A stretch of DNA of 64,000 nt from Hemerocallis citrina. Taxonomy: Eukaryota > Streptophyta > Magnoliopsida > Asparagales > Asphodelaceae. Position 1 is the stretch's first letter, and every line of letters starts with the position of its first letter. Location: positions 30,756,430 to 30,820,429 of the forward strand of contig CM030359.1 of the NCBI GenBank assembly GCA_017893485.1. The letters are read 5' to 3'. A program made the position numbers and the translations under genes. Shown one piece after another: positions 10,644 through 22,281 of this stretch. Below the pieces are notes generated by a model. That model made no database searches and had not been told where the DNA came from. It saw only the letters and a program-made list of their open reading frames with translations.

Positions 10644-10999
10644 TTTGGAGATGAATTGCCTGCTGGAATTGGTGAGCAGACGTTATAGGCTTCGCTTGGA
10701 GAGAATACTTGCTTTAAATATTTGTTTCTGATTTTTTTTTTGTTACTTGAATCTTGTAACGGGCTTATAATCCCGAGTTTTATCTTTTGATCCAGATTTG
10801 AAAACTATTTTGGATATTATTATTTTGTTTCAATTGTTTTCTGTTGATTAATGAATTATTCATACATGTGTGGTTGTATACATTTTGTTATATTCTTGTT
10901 ATGATGCTGAGTCAATCCTACAGCTCATGAATAATGAAAATCATTCGCTGGGCTTTGTCACACGCTCGTATTCCGTGTTTTGGGAAGTGGGGCGTGACA
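10216..10999 (+). mobile_element. Long gypsy LTR fragment, copy B, inverted to copy A
   Basis: Closely matches the complement of 18906-19690 (copy C), including words such as aatccaagcgaagcct and CTTGTTACTTGACACTTG repeats, and ends GTGGGGCGTGACA at 10999. It holds only the 3' part of the LTR. To the right it breaks into the gag of a Tat-type element. With copy A it makes a tail-to-tail inverted pair. Confidence 0.75.
10573..10640. repeat. (TA)n microsatellite, 68 bp
   Basis: An uninterrupted TA dinucleotide run within LTR copy B, replacing the short A-rich segment found at the same place in copy C. It produces spurious Tyr-Ile open frames. Confidence 0.95.
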
Positions 11000-11430
11000 A
11001 GGGGACTCATTTTGCCTCCTCGGGGGAGAGGATCTTCTGGTCCTCGGTCTGCGGGGGGTCCGGACTCTTGAGACCCCTGGGTGCTCCGGTTGATGGACTC
11101 CCCCAAGGGCTCGCCATCCATTCAGGCGAGTTCGGAGGTCGACCCCCTTTTGACGGTTGACAATCACTTGACAGAGATCCCGCTCGGGAGGGCTTTGAGA
11201 AGCCATAGAGTCAACTAGAGGATTGGGAACCGCGACATGGTCATGAGGAGGATGTTGCTTTAGACGACTCCGACGGAAGCCCCCCTGGGCAGCCCCCCGA
11301 GACCCTGGAGGACCTATTGAGGAGGAGGTTGTTGAAGAAGAACATCTTGAACTGGAGGAGAAGGAGGAGGAAAAGGAGTGGTTCTTCGGCTGGAGACCGC
11401 TGCATTCCCCTTCTCTTTTGGATGCATGAC
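11000..11430 (-). pseudogene. N-terminal gag fragment of a Tat-type gypsy element
   Basis: On the minus strand a Pro/Arg-rich open frame begins with an ATG at about 11428 (MHPKEKGNAA), 45 bp downstream of the primer-binding site, and runs to 11000, where LTR copy B cuts it off. Position after LTR and PBS identifies it as the start of gag; sequence alone is too low in complexity to prove it. The capsid domain is not reached. Confidence 0.55.
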
Positions 11431-11473
11431 TTGAAACTAATATCGCTGATGAAGTTAGGTTAGATTGCTTTTT

Positions 11474-11496
11474 CTTTCCCACAGACGGCGTCAATC
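11474..11496 (-). promoter_or_regulatory. Gypsy primer-binding site
   Basis: The minus strand reads TTGACGCCGTCTGTGGGAAA directly after the LTR end at 11497. It matches the site TTGGCACCGTCTGTGGGAAA at 22737 in the large Tat element, so the two elements belong to related lineages. Confidence 0.75.
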
Positions 11497-12075
11497 TGTT
11501 GTTGCTGATTTTTGGTGTGGGAGTAAACAGATAAATTTGTGGATTCTTGAGAAAACGAATAAGGCAAACTTGTTGACCTTCACCAACGTATTGACTTGTT
11601 TCTTTCCGCTGCTGCGAACCTGCAAAAAGTGTGATACACCGGGGTGGATCCCAGCGACGCACCCTCCGACGCTCTTGTCTGTAATCAGGAAGATTATGAA
11701 AGAGGTTTATGTAGAAAAAAATATTGATTACCCTGTTATGGTGGGGGAGAGGGGTTTTTATAGTCACCTTAGGGATCCGTTTCGAGATAAGAACAAATCT
11801 CTACTTTCCGGTGTTGATGGATAGAAGTGGTTAAAACCACCTCTTAGGGATATTTATGAATCGGAACTCTTCTTTATCCTTCTGAACTGGTTTGTAATGG
11901 GTTGGGACCCATACCCAGTAGGACAGATCTGTTTATGGGTTATTGGGCTTTGAAGAAAGATCCAGTTCCCATTTCAGACCCGCTTGTAGGTGAAATTACC
12001 GTTTTATCCCTGAGAGCTTTAAGATTCATGCCCGATTTGAACGGTCCCGATTTAATCATATTTTTAACCATATCA
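11497..12075 (-). mobile_element. 5' LTR of a Tat-type gypsy element (579 bp)
   Basis: Minus-strand ends are TGATATGG and GCAACAACA, with the primer-binding site adjacent at the low-coordinate side. The large Tat element's LTR also starts TGATATGG. A second copy of this LTR, diverged, occupies 45320-45909; shared blocks include GATTATGAAAGAG, a GGGTTTTTATAGTC-like segment and GGGTTATTGGGC. To the right the sequence turns at once into a LINE fragment. Confidence 0.75.
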
Positions 12076-13480
12076 CTACCAGATCCTGCTTTGAAGAACA
12101 CTTCTTTAGCATATGTGACCAACTGAGAAACTCCAACTTCTCTTCTCTACAGATTGGTCCTCTCTGTACCCCTCCACACCTGACCTCTCACACCTTGATG
12201 CCCCCTTAACTTTAGAGGAGATCAAAAAAATTAGTTTTTGATATGAATTCAGATAAAGCTCCTAGCCCTGATAGCTTTTCCATGGCTTTCACCTTTTTGG
12301 GGATATTCTTAAATCTGATATATTTATTCTCTTCCAAGACATCTACAATGGCAGTTGCAGCCTAGACAGATTAAATTATGCAGATATCATGCTTATTCCT
12401 AAATGCGAGGGGGCAAATCTAGTATCTGAGATTCGGCCAATCAGCCTCCTCAACTGCTCTTTCAAAATTTTCACTAAAGTTGTAGCTAAGAGACTAGGCC
12501 CCCTGCTCCCCACACTTGTCTCCTCCTCCCACGGTGCCTTCCTCAAAGGCAAATCAACACTTGATAGTTTTGTAATTGCCCATGAAATGGTCGATCTCTG
12601 CTCAAGAAAAAAAAACCTAGATGTTATTATGCTTAAAATTGATTTTTAGAAGGCCTTTGGCTCTGTTAATTGGACTTCTTGGAAGAATTGTTGATAGCAA
12701 GGTGGTTTGGTACTAGATGGTGTGCTTGGATTCATAATATTCTTCACACTGTGAAGTCTACAATACTCATAAATGGTGAAAGAGGAAGAGTCATTCATAG
12801 TAAGCGAGGCCTTAAAAAGGGTGATCCTTTATCGCCAATGCTTTTCATCTTGGCTGTGGATGCCCTCGCCAAAATGCTCCACCAAGGAAGAGAATAAGGA
12901 ATCTTCTCACCTTTGCAACTCAGTTACCCACTCTCTCAAGTCTCGGTTCTTCAATTTGCAAACAATACCCTTATCTTATGCCAAGGCAAGGAAGAGGAGA
13001 TCATAAATCTCAAACTCCTATTATATATATCTGCTGATACATTTGGCCTTGATATAAACTTCTGCAAATCCTCCCTGGTTTATTTTTGTCGTTCCCGCCA
13101 AAAGTTGAACTCTTTCTCTCAAATCCTCAACTGCAAATCTGAAAAACTCCCTCTCAGATACCTGTGCATCCCTCTTTCTCAGAAGAAGGCCACTAAGAGG
13201 GAATGTCAACCTGTCATCTTGAAGATTGAGAAGAGACGTTCTTCCTAGAGAGGTCACATGCTTTTCAAAAGGGGGAGATTAATCTTGATCAACTATGTTT
13301 TGTCAGCTCCCCCTCTATTTCTCTTCGGTGATTAGAAGAATTGATCAACTAAGAAGCGGATTTTTGTGGACAGGCGAAGATATTGATTGCAGAGGTAAAG
13401 CAGATCTCAATTGGCATAGAGTTTGTAAAACAAAATCTCATGGAGGATTGGGTGTGCTAGATCTCAAATGCTCCAATTAA
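12076..13480 (+). pseudogene. L1-type LINE reverse transcriptase remnant
   Basis: Successive blocks of a plant L1 RT are readable: DKAPSPDSFSM (about 12252), RPISLLNCSFKIFTKVVAKRL (12434), HGAFLKGKSTLDSFVIAHE (12530), VIMLKIDF (12622), GLKKGDPLSPMLFILAVDAL (12811), then the active-site block LQFANNTLILC (12949) where FADD is expected. The C-terminal part GLGVLDLKC follows near 13450. Frames change at least four times with several stops. The endonuclease is absent and both ends are truncated, the left one by the gypsy LTR. Confidence 0.88.
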
Positions 13481-14413
13481 TCTGAATGTTTCATGTGCAA
13501 AACAAGTAAAGTTTGAATTGTTACTTAATTTGTATGTGTTTTTCAATCATTTTGTAGATAGTATATATGTTTCCTTTTGTATTTTCGAGTTAAAAATCAG
13601 AAAAATTCTAAGATACGAAATTGTGAAAGAAATATAATTTGTATGAACAATTTTTCTTTCACTGCCATCTAATACATTCAAACATAAAATTATCTTTCCC
13701 AAATTTTGGCAACTACTGCCGAATGCCAACAAAAAAAACATTCAAACAAATGAAATAAGAATACAAACCTACAGTTGTTGTGGACGTTTATAGTGAAAAG
13801 AGAAATAAATGGAAGGGAATGAGAATTGGTAGCCTCTATATACTTAACCCTGTCGGATGAACAAATTTGTTAACAATTTAGTGTTCTCATGGACTACTGA
13901 GATGGGTATGAGTTTGATTGGTATCTACTATATTCCCGCCAGTTTATTGAAATACTAGACATGGAGAAAGCTATTCTGGTCAAATGTCATAAACAAGATC
14001 TAAACAACAAAATAAATGATCTTTAGTTGGAGCAACTAAAAACATAATGTTCATACAAAAATACAAGTCCAAAACAAAGAAAAATAAGATGCTCGCTCAT
14101 TTTCCCCAAGAACCTCATCCTCGTCGGCTTGATCAGGGGCTTCAGCAAAAGTATTATGAGCATCCGATACTAGATCACAATTATGTGTAATATTAGCCAA
14201 AAGCAAATGAATGCAACTACTTAACATATGATAGTGTACTTCAACATATATAGTAAGTTTTTATTTATTAACACAATTGCTTTAATAGAGCAGATAATTA
14301 GATTCTCATTATTATCTTATTACAATTTTCAATTTAGTTTTATCCAATATATTAGAAACAACAAACTTTTTTTACAAATTTTTGCTCTTTGACTTTTGAA
14401 TATAAATCATATA
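13481..14413. other. A+T-rich intergenic spacer
   Basis: No coding region, RNA gene, or recognisable element end was found. It separates the LINE remnant from the Helitron at 14414. Confidence 0.6.
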
Positions 14414-14962
14414 TCTATATAATAAATTACAAAGAAAGCTATCAAGTGGCTCACAATCAATCCCCCAAAAATTAAAGGCGCATATCAAACCTCACAAAAC
14501 ATATTTTCCCTCCAAAATTTCAAACCCCAAAACCAAATTTTTCCCCCTAAAAAACTCATTACTTTATTACTATCTCTCTGTTCTCTCTTTACTTTTTCAT
14601 ATTTCTCTCTTTTTCTCGCTCTCTCTATCTCTCTCTCCCATTCTTTCTTTGTTTACTTAGAAATTTTGATTTTAAGATTTCGGTTTTGTAAAATTTCAGG
14701 ATTTTTAATAGCAAATATCTCTTCAACAATTAAATTTCATTATTTTGCACACTTAAAGTTCTAAGAAGTTAGATTTTAATACCCTATTTATAATTATTTT
14801 TCAACATATACTAATGGAAACATAAACTTTTATTTATAACTAATTATTGTCATACTATTCAAACTTGAGCTACATAATTAATGTTTTACTGTTTACATGG
14901 CTTTTCGTGTTTTGTATCGTTTCAAAGACGTGTCGTAGGCACGTGCCCACGGGCAAATCTAG
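14414..14962 (+). mobile_element. Non-autonomous Helitron (549 bp)
   Basis: Begins TCTATATAATAAATTAC and ends with a GC-rich hairpin (GTGCCCACGGGC) followed by aaatCTAG, the canonical Helitron 3' terminus, inserted between A (14413) and T (14963) with no target duplication. The interior is A+T-rich with CT-rich blocks near 14570-14640 and no Rep/helicase. Boundaries rest on these signatures. Confidence 0.7.
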
Positions 14963-15074
14963 TATATATATATAGATGGACAGTTGTATATTTTTTTGAT
15001 TATGTTATTAGTTTAAAATATAACCATACATTTGGTGTTGTTTCAATCAATAATAGCAAATGGCATGATCTTAC

Positions 15075-15282
15075 CTTGGGATGGGTATGAGCCTGAGAGG
15101 ACAGAAGCGTAACTTCGAGCGAGATCCAGTCTCTTTTGAATGGCAGGCGCAGGATCAGAAAGATTGGCATTGGGTCTGAATTGATGGGTGATCAAGCCCC
15201 TCAAATGGGTGGTTTCCTTGTTATTGCCCATGTTCTTCGCTGCTTTCGGTAGCTCTGGGTAAAGCTTTGCAGCGTCCTTCAT
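15075..15282 (-). pseudogene. Truncated copy of LYR-motif gene exon 1
   Basis: The minus-strand frame starts MKDAAKLYPELPKAAKNMG and continues THLRGLITHQFRPNANLSDP and QKRLDLARSYASVLS. It clearly aligns with exon 1 of the LYR gene at 36288-39893 (MKEAAKIYRQLLKT..., FRDFITHQFRSNSTLSDP...). The LYR signature arginine is replaced (LYP). The exon ends at a good GTAAGA donor (15074), so the copy came through DNA, not RNA. The second exon was not found, a Helitron ends just beyond, and an LTR begins 15 bp upstream of the ATG, leaving no promoter. Most likely a dead paralogue fragment. Confidence 0.7.
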
Positions 15283-15297
15283 GGTGGAAAAAAAAAG

Positions 15298-15713
15298 TGT
15301 TAATGTCAGAGTTCGGATTGCGATTGGATCGGGATCGCATCATCGGTGAGGAGTCGATGAGATTAGGGTTTGAGAAGAAGAAGATTGGAGAAGAAACTAG
15401 ATGATTTTCATTGATATTTTGCAAAAAATTACAGCTCAGTATTTGTAGAGGAGATTGGAGACGATTTTGCTACAGGAAAAATACAGAAACACATGCATTG
15501 CGCACCAACCCCCTTTTCCCGCCACCAACCTATTCAATTACAGAAAAAAGTGCATATCGCACGTAAAACACAGATACAACGAAATTAACTGATACATGGG
15601 GAAACTAATTAATGGCGACGCCTGCACTTGCAACCTCCTGATGCTCGGTGGCTCCGGTGATGCTCCGATGGTCGAAATTCCCTGTCGTCCCTGACAACTC
15701 CTCCCTCCTTAAG
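15298..15713 (-). mobile_element. 3' LTR (399 bp) and polypurine tract of a chromovirus
   Basis: On the minus strand, AAGGAGGGAGGAGT (15697-15713) is followed by TGTCAGGGACGACAGGG and the LTR closes with CTGACATTAACA at 15298. Both ends are TG...CA, and the LTR directly follows the chromodomain coding end, as expected for a Ty3/gypsy chromovirus. No 5' LTR is present in the window. Confidence 0.8.
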
Positions 15714-16903
15714 GACGAGCTTGTTCGAGGCTCGATGGTAGGGAATTTGATGTGAAATTCATCAATATCAATCTAAGAAGCATTTTCAATTCCTGAGTTC
15801 TTCCATTTGATCAGGAGTTGGATGCCAATTCTGTTATTCTTCTTGAACATTCTACGACCCAACACCAGCTTCGGTTCATCTTCCTCTGGCTCAGTAACCC
15901 ACCAGTGTGGGAAATCACTCAAAACATCGGGCAGGTGATTTCCATGACAACGCTTGAGTTTGGGGACGTGGAAGACTGGATGGATGGAGGCATTTGGGGG
16001 TAACTCCAAGCGATAAGCGACATATCCAATTCTCTCTATTATGCGATATGGTCCCAAAAAAATTTGATGAGAGCTTCTGCGGTATGGTCCCTCTTACTGT
16101 GATTTGTTTGTAAGGATGTAACTTCAGTACCACTGAATCCCCAACATCAAATACTCTCTCCGCCCTCTTTTTATCTGCAAACATCTTCATGAGATGTTGA
16201 GCCACTGCCAAATTATCCTTCAAGAGCTGCAATACTGCGTCTCTAGATAACATCCTTTCCTCTACTACTTGAACTGCTGTAGTCCCATGAACATAGCGCA
16301 ATAGAGTTGGTGGTGGTTGTCCGTATACTCCCTCGAATGGAGTAATGCCTGTCGACACATGTCAGTTAGTATTGTACCAAAATTCGGCCCATCCCAGAAA
16401 CTTACTCCAATATCCAAAATTCTGACCACTCAAGCATCGCAGATACATCTCTAGCGCTTTGTTTACAATTTCTGTCTGCCCATCACTCTGGGGGTGGTAA
16501 GCGGTGGAGTGTTGCAGCTTACATTGCTGCAGGGAAAAGAATTCCTTCCAAAACTTGCTCATGAATATGGGGTCTCGATCACTCACTATGCTACGGGGCA
16601 TGCCATGAAGACGATACACTTGATCAACAAATACTTGCACAGTTGACTGAGCAGTATAGGGGTGTGAGATGCCAATGAAATGGGCATATTTTGTTAAGTG
16701 GTCCACTACCACCAATATAGCATTTTTACCTCTACTTTTGGGTAATCCTTCGATGAAATCCATAGATATATTTTCCCATATTCGCTCAGGGATTTGAAGA
16801 GGGTTAAGCAAACCGACTGGCAATAGTGTTTCACGTTTGTTTCTCTGACAAACCAAACATTCTCTTATCATAGCCTTCACATCTCGAGTAATTCCATCCC
16901 AGC
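15714..16903 (-). pseudogene. Chromovirus integrase with C-terminal chromodomain, truncated
   Basis: The first part (to 16362) begins inside the HHCC zinc finger (CLVCQRNKRE) and carries the catalytic core: MDFIEGLPKS (first D), VSDRDPIF (second D) and YHPQSDGQTEIVNK (E). A break at 16362 is followed by GVYGQPPPTLLRY and FDVGDSVVLKLHPY. Another frame change leads to GPYRIIERIG, IHPVFHVPKLK and the chromodomain block LGRRMFKKNNRIGIQLLIKW, ending about 15714. The chromodomain targets integration to heterochromatin in this family. The upstream pol is cut off at 16903 by another LTR. At least two frameshifts and a stop disable it. Confidence 0.88.
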
Positions 16904-17400
16904 TGTAACACCCCATTTTTAATTTTTTTTTGTAACTCCATATTTAATTCTTTCAATTTCTATACCACTTTAAACATAAACTAAAATAGTTGTATTTCAA
17001 ATAAAATTTTGGCAGAGTTTCCCCTGAAATTTCTGCCCCGAAACACAAAAGGCTTACGGAATTCTGCTTTAAATTCCGTAGCTCACAACACAGGCATTAT
17101 ATTTACAGCTCCCTATGCCAAAATGAGCAGAAACATACAGGCAATATAAATATCATGCTCTAGGGGCCAAACTCATAATAGAATATCAATAATAAATTAA
17201 AAACTATAAATTTCCTTTGAAAACCCATATATGTATTAGAAAAACTTTTGAAAAACCAAACACAAAATCCAGTACTCCACAACAAGGTGGGTACGGGCTT
17301 TTATACGTCATCACAGCACTATTGGTATATTACCACTTACAGTTATACACACAATCCTCCATAATACCATATAATACATCATTCTACTCCCATTTCTATA

Positions 17401-17431
<31 letters not shown>

Positions 17432-17740
17432 GTCATCTCAACAACTATGAACAAAGTAAAACTACCAGGATACCCCATCTAGCTCACCTTGCTGCTATCA
17501 AACCTGCAGGAGAGTTAGGGTTGTCCACCCTTAGGGAGGGACTCCTCTAACCCCCAGAAAACAACAGGGGTTAGTCAATTCTGGTGTGAGTATAATTTAC
17601 TGATTAAGCAAATAAATTAAACTTTATAAATAAAATCAAATAAACTTTTGACTACCCAAATAATAAAATTCCATCGGAAATTTGAACATATAAACACCAT
17701 AAATGTGGCTTTTCATCAAGTACTCTTTGGATCATCACCT

Positions 17741-17782
<42 letters not shown>

Positions 17783-17797
17783 TCTTTGGATCATCAC

Positions 17798-17843
<46 letters not shown>

Positions 17844-18905
17844 GCTCACAATCTACTTATCTTTAGTTTTGAAATCATTTCCAAATTCACCACTTAATAC
17901 ACATCACTTTGTGCCTTATACTAATTTCCCTATCTTTACTTTCCCATAAAGTTTTACATTCACAAATAACTATATTTTCACATAAGCTGCACCCAATCCA
18001 TCATCTCAACATCTACTTCTACCTTGAAGTTGCGCCTCGGCAAGTAGTTCCCACCATTTTCGTAGAAACAGCAGGCAAGTAGTTCCTCGGCACAATTTCA
18101 AAACATATCAAACTCATATTATATTTTATAATTAATTTAATTCTCATGCTTCATTAATATTCATTCTCATTCCCCAGCCATATTCATTTACAGCTCATGG
18201 TACAACTTACTTTATTTTTTATATTTATTTACCTAACATCATTCATTCACTTTTTATATTCCTTTTATAATATAACCCACTTTACTCTTCATTCTCCTTT
18301 CGTATTATAACTCATTTATAATACAATTCACTTTACTCTTCCTCCTCATGTCCTAATACACGTGTTAAATACTCACTCTGATCTCAAAACATACTTTGCT
18401 TTTCTTTTTATTCTTATCCCATAATATAACTTTTATTTTTATTCACATCTCATTATCACATAAATTTTCCAATTTGTCACCCGCATATCAGTCACACCAT
18501 ATCATTCATTTCATTATGTTATCACATCACATTATCACATCATGTTTTTACTTTAATATACATTCTTTTCACATAACATATTTTCTTTGCTTTTCATTCT
18601 CATTTTCCATAAACATTGCTGTCATACAGGTTTTACGTATCACATATGCTGCCATACAGGTCTTACGCACCACATCACTGCCATATAGGTCTTACGCATC
18701 AAATACACATATCGCTGCCATACAGGTCTTACGCACCACATCACTGCCATATAAGTCTTACGAATCAAATACACATATCGCTGCCACACAGATCTTACGC
18801 ACCACATCACTGCCATATAGATCTTACACATCACATATAACTCCTGTTCCTGGGTGTATCCCGGGCCTATGGGGTCTAGCCTACATCCCTGAAAGATTGT
18901 GCGGC
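16904..18905. mobile_element. Long LTR-like insertion with (TA)n tracts and 66-bp repeats
   Basis: Starts TGTAACACCCCATTTTTAA exactly where integrase coding stops, a typical gypsy LTR edge. Because such LTRs start TGTAACACCCC and end GGGGTGTTACA, orientation cannot be decided from one edge. It holds TA runs (17405-17431, 17744-17780, 17800-17841) and a 66-bp tandem array near the right end. The right end is replaced at 18906 by another LTR. No coding region. Confidence 0.65.
18620..18840 (+). repeat. 66-bp tandem repeat, about 3.5 copies
   Basis: Each unit is a pair of half-units, ctgccatacaggtcttacgc plus accacatca, and ctgccatataggtcttacgc plus atcaaatacacatatcg. Full units begin at about 18650, 18716 and 18782, with a half-unit before them. 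Because 66 is divisible by three, open frames appear on both strands; none is a gene. Confidence 0.9.
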
Positions 18906-21900
18906 TGTCACGCCCCGCTTTCTAAAAATACAGAATACGAGCGCGTGACAAAGCCCAGCGAATGATTTTATCATTCATGAGTTGTAGGATCGACTCAGCA
19001 TCATAACAAGAATATAACAAAATGTACACAACCACGCATGCATGAATAATTTATTAAGCAACAGAAAACAATTGAAACAAATAATAATATCCCAAATAGT
19101 TTTCATTTCTGGATCAAAAGATAAAACTTGGGAACATAAGCCTGTTACAAGTTTTTAAGTATCAAAAGAAATAAATAATTCAAGAAGACAAAATATTAAA
19201 GCAAGTCCTTACTCCAAGCGAAGCCTATGTCTGCTCACCAATTCCAGCAGACAATTTGTCTCCAAAATCTGCTTGTAAAAAAAGGAAAAAAATAGAGAAG
19301 ACAAGATAAATGCCCTTAGTGCAAGTTAGGGCCACAAATAGTACAAGCAAGGGTATGAAAACTAGTGCAAGAAATATGGAACAAGAATTGGAATCAAGAA
19401 TGTATAACATAATATAATAGGGACGCAACAAGTACTGGGATTCAAGAATCTAACTAGCAAGAAAGACAACTCGAGTGACAAGATTGAGTAACAAGTACTT
19501 GTAGTAGAACAAGTGGCTAGTAAATATGTAATGGTATCAAGTATCAAGTAACAAGTATCACGTACTAGTGTCAAGTAACAAGTAACAAGTCTCAAGTGTC
19601 AAGTAACAAGTCTCAAGTGTCAAGTAACAAGTCTCAAGTGTCAAGTTGAAGTGTCAAGTATTATGTTCAAGTATCAAGTCTCATATATCATGTAATCAAG
19701 TATTCATGTATCAAGTCTTATGATTATTTCTATCTATGTAGCACTTCATATGCCGTCCTTTTATCACATGGTTGCTACAGTCAATGCAATTATGTTTAGG
19801 CCTAGTGGTGGAGTTTACAGGACGGTGTACTCAGGCATCAAGTATCAAGTAAGCATAGTTCATGAATAAGAAAATAAAGTAACAAGTTCACAAAGTAAGT
19901 TCGTGAATACCAACAAGTTCAAGAACCACACAGTGGGTTCATGAATACCACAAGTTCATGAACCAAGTAATGGCTTCATGAATACATCAAGATACAACAA
20001 GTTTATGAACCATGTACTGGGAAACACGGGTCCTCTTATGAGTATACTTACCTATATTGTCCACTACTATGGTCCTTATCCTTATACCCCGACTTGTTAT
20101 TTATTATTATCATCAAGTAAGCATGAAAGTGTGCGAAACAGGTCAAGTAAACATAATCGAGAACATGGAACAAGTCTAGGCTAGGTAGGATACAAGTTCG
20201 AGGATCAAAACAAATCAAAATATCAAGAACAATGAGAATCCCAAATCTGGACAGCATAACGTTTCTGCACCAAAACCGCGATTCCCGTTGCTACAAGATA
20301 GCAAATGTGGATCCATCAGAAGGTCTAGAAACTAGACTCCTGCTTGGTTCCAATGCATATAATTAAGATACATAAAAGTTGTGGTAACATGTGCCAAAAC
20401 AGCAAACTATACAATATTTGTGTTCAGCTAGAAATTGTAAAATTGAGTTTATACATATGAAACATGGTTGAAAAATTATCAATTAATTATAAGAAAATTA
20501 GGGAATGTTTTCTAGGGTGTCCAGTATCAGAATGCAAAATTTCAAGTCATTTACTTACTGGTAGCATAGATAAAATAATTGTAAACCGAAGTGGTGCAGC
20601 AATTTTTGTGAATCTGCGATTACCGACACAGCAGCAGGAAAATTATGATATCTCCTAGACCGTAAATTGGAATTCGGAAATTCTGGATGTTATTGACAAC
20701 TAGACACTCAGGGCTACATTTTATATTGAGGACTCAAGTTCAGATTTTGGTTTTATAGGGGTCGAAACAGCAAGCCAAGACAGGACAGCAAACAAGTAAT
20801 ACCCCTTTTTGTATGAAATGTTTCGTAATCATATTAGTTGTGAACAAATGTATCGATGAAGGGTTGTGACTCTTAGATCATGTGATAGATAAGGTGAAAC
20901 ATGAGATTATCAACGATAAACAAATATGAGTCACAATCACAAGCTATTTGCAGTATTTTCAAGAAAAAGCTTGTACTAGAAACGAAATGTACAAGATACT
21001 TGCCTTGGGGTGATGATGAATCCGACAGAGAAATAACGGAGATGGATCCCGATATGGATCTTGATGGCGATCAAGATCAGACCAAAGAACGGCTCAGATC
21101 GGATCTTGATCAGATCTGGTGATGGAGGGCTGTGATCCAATCCGGTGTGATGATCAGATCGGGTCTGATCTGAGTTCGGATCTTGATGAGATCATGTGGC
21201 TGGGATTCAAATAGTCACTCCCTCTTCCTTATTCTTCTTGATCGGCAGACAGGGAGAGAGAGAGAGAGCTCCGATGGCTGTGGTAGCGGCAGGCGGCAGC
21301 GACGTCGAGGGAAGCTCTACGCTGAAGACGACAGCGGCATCGTCGACGTTGAGGTGGCAACGAAAGAGCGATGCTCTGTTCTTGGTGGAAAATAGAGTGA
21401 AGAGGGCGACGGGGGTGTGCGGTGGATATGTGGTGGACGGAGAGGATGAAGGCGATGCGGTGGCTGCGAGGGTGGCGACGAGGCGAGGAGACAAGGATGA
21501 GGATGATGAGGATGATGAAGGAGTGGCGATTGGTTAGCAAAGTTAATGGGTTCCGGGCGAATGGGTCACGGTGTCGAGGTTGATGGTGAGATGACGGCGA
21601 GGATGTGCAGGAGATGGGGACGACGACTGCCGAAGGAAATGGGTTTCAATTGAGAGCGGGGGAAGAAGGAGACGAAGGAAAGGAGGTAGGCGGTTGGATG
21701 TTAGGTTTACACAGTAATAGCTAGGATTAGGTTAGGGTTAATTGTAATTTGGTTTAAATAGTTTGGGGTTTGGGTTTCTGGGTCAATGGATAGTGGGTCT
21801 AAGTGAGATCCAACAAGAGATTGAGTCAAAATTCAATATAATTAGGGAATAAGAAAATAGATGAGGTGAAACAGTCCACTCTTCATGAAGAACGACAATT

Positions 21901-22071
21901 CAGAGCAGATATGAATAAAGAAATTGAAATAAATATTTGCACAAAATTGAGTTGAAACAATTGAAATGATTCTTATTAGAACTGGAACAAATACAGATTT
22001 CAAAATGATGGACAGAGTACACAAAATGGAAATACAGTAGGAAAATACAAATACGGAAAATATGAGTTACA
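18906..22071 (-). mobile_element. 3.2-kb 3' LTR of a chromovirus-type gypsy element, copy C
   Basis: On the minus strand the LTR starts TGTAACTCATATTTTCC at 22071, right after a pol tail and a TTAGGTGGGTAGGA purine run, and ends AGCGGGGCGTGACA at 18906. It contains CAAGT/AACAAGT short repeats (19480-19720) and a GA/CGAC-rich block near 21250-21700. Copies A (7473) and B (10999) are diverged relatives. No 5' LTR of this element is seen. Confidence 0.8.
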
Positions 22072-22281
22072 AATCCTACCCACCTAACAAGCAGAATTTC
22101 GTCATCGAAATTCAGGCAAGTGGTACATAGGGCAACCCCCAAAGGAAAAGAAAGAACAACGACAAAGAAAAGCTACTGAAACAGATGGGAAAACTTCTGC
22201 TAGATCTCCTCATCCAGTTCCCATGTCGACTCACCCGGCGAGTGAGGATTCCAAAAAACTCGAACCAGCTTGATGACCTTG
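22072..22281 (-). pseudogene. C-terminal end of a chromovirus-type pol
   Basis: The minus strand reads VIKLVRVFWNPHSPGESTWE and EEI-QKFSHLF, the usual end of Tekay/Del-type gypsy polyproteins, with a stop in the middle. It is followed by the AATTTCGATGACGAAATTC segment and a purine run before the LTR start. The rest of pol is missing, cut off by the large Tat element. Confidence 0.75.

Noticed and set aside
11465..12126. Plus-strand frames across the LTR at 11497
   Set aside because: The region is an LTR shown by its second copy at 45320 and an adjacent primer site; the frames are not conserved between copies.
17648..17897. Tyr-Ile repeat proteins (also at 10423-10641 and 53018-53446)
   Set aside because: Translations of (TA)n microsatellites.
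18620..18840. CRISPR-like alternation of repeat and spacer
   Set aside because: The 'spacers' are themselves repeated, giving a 66-bp dimer tandem repeat within an LTR.
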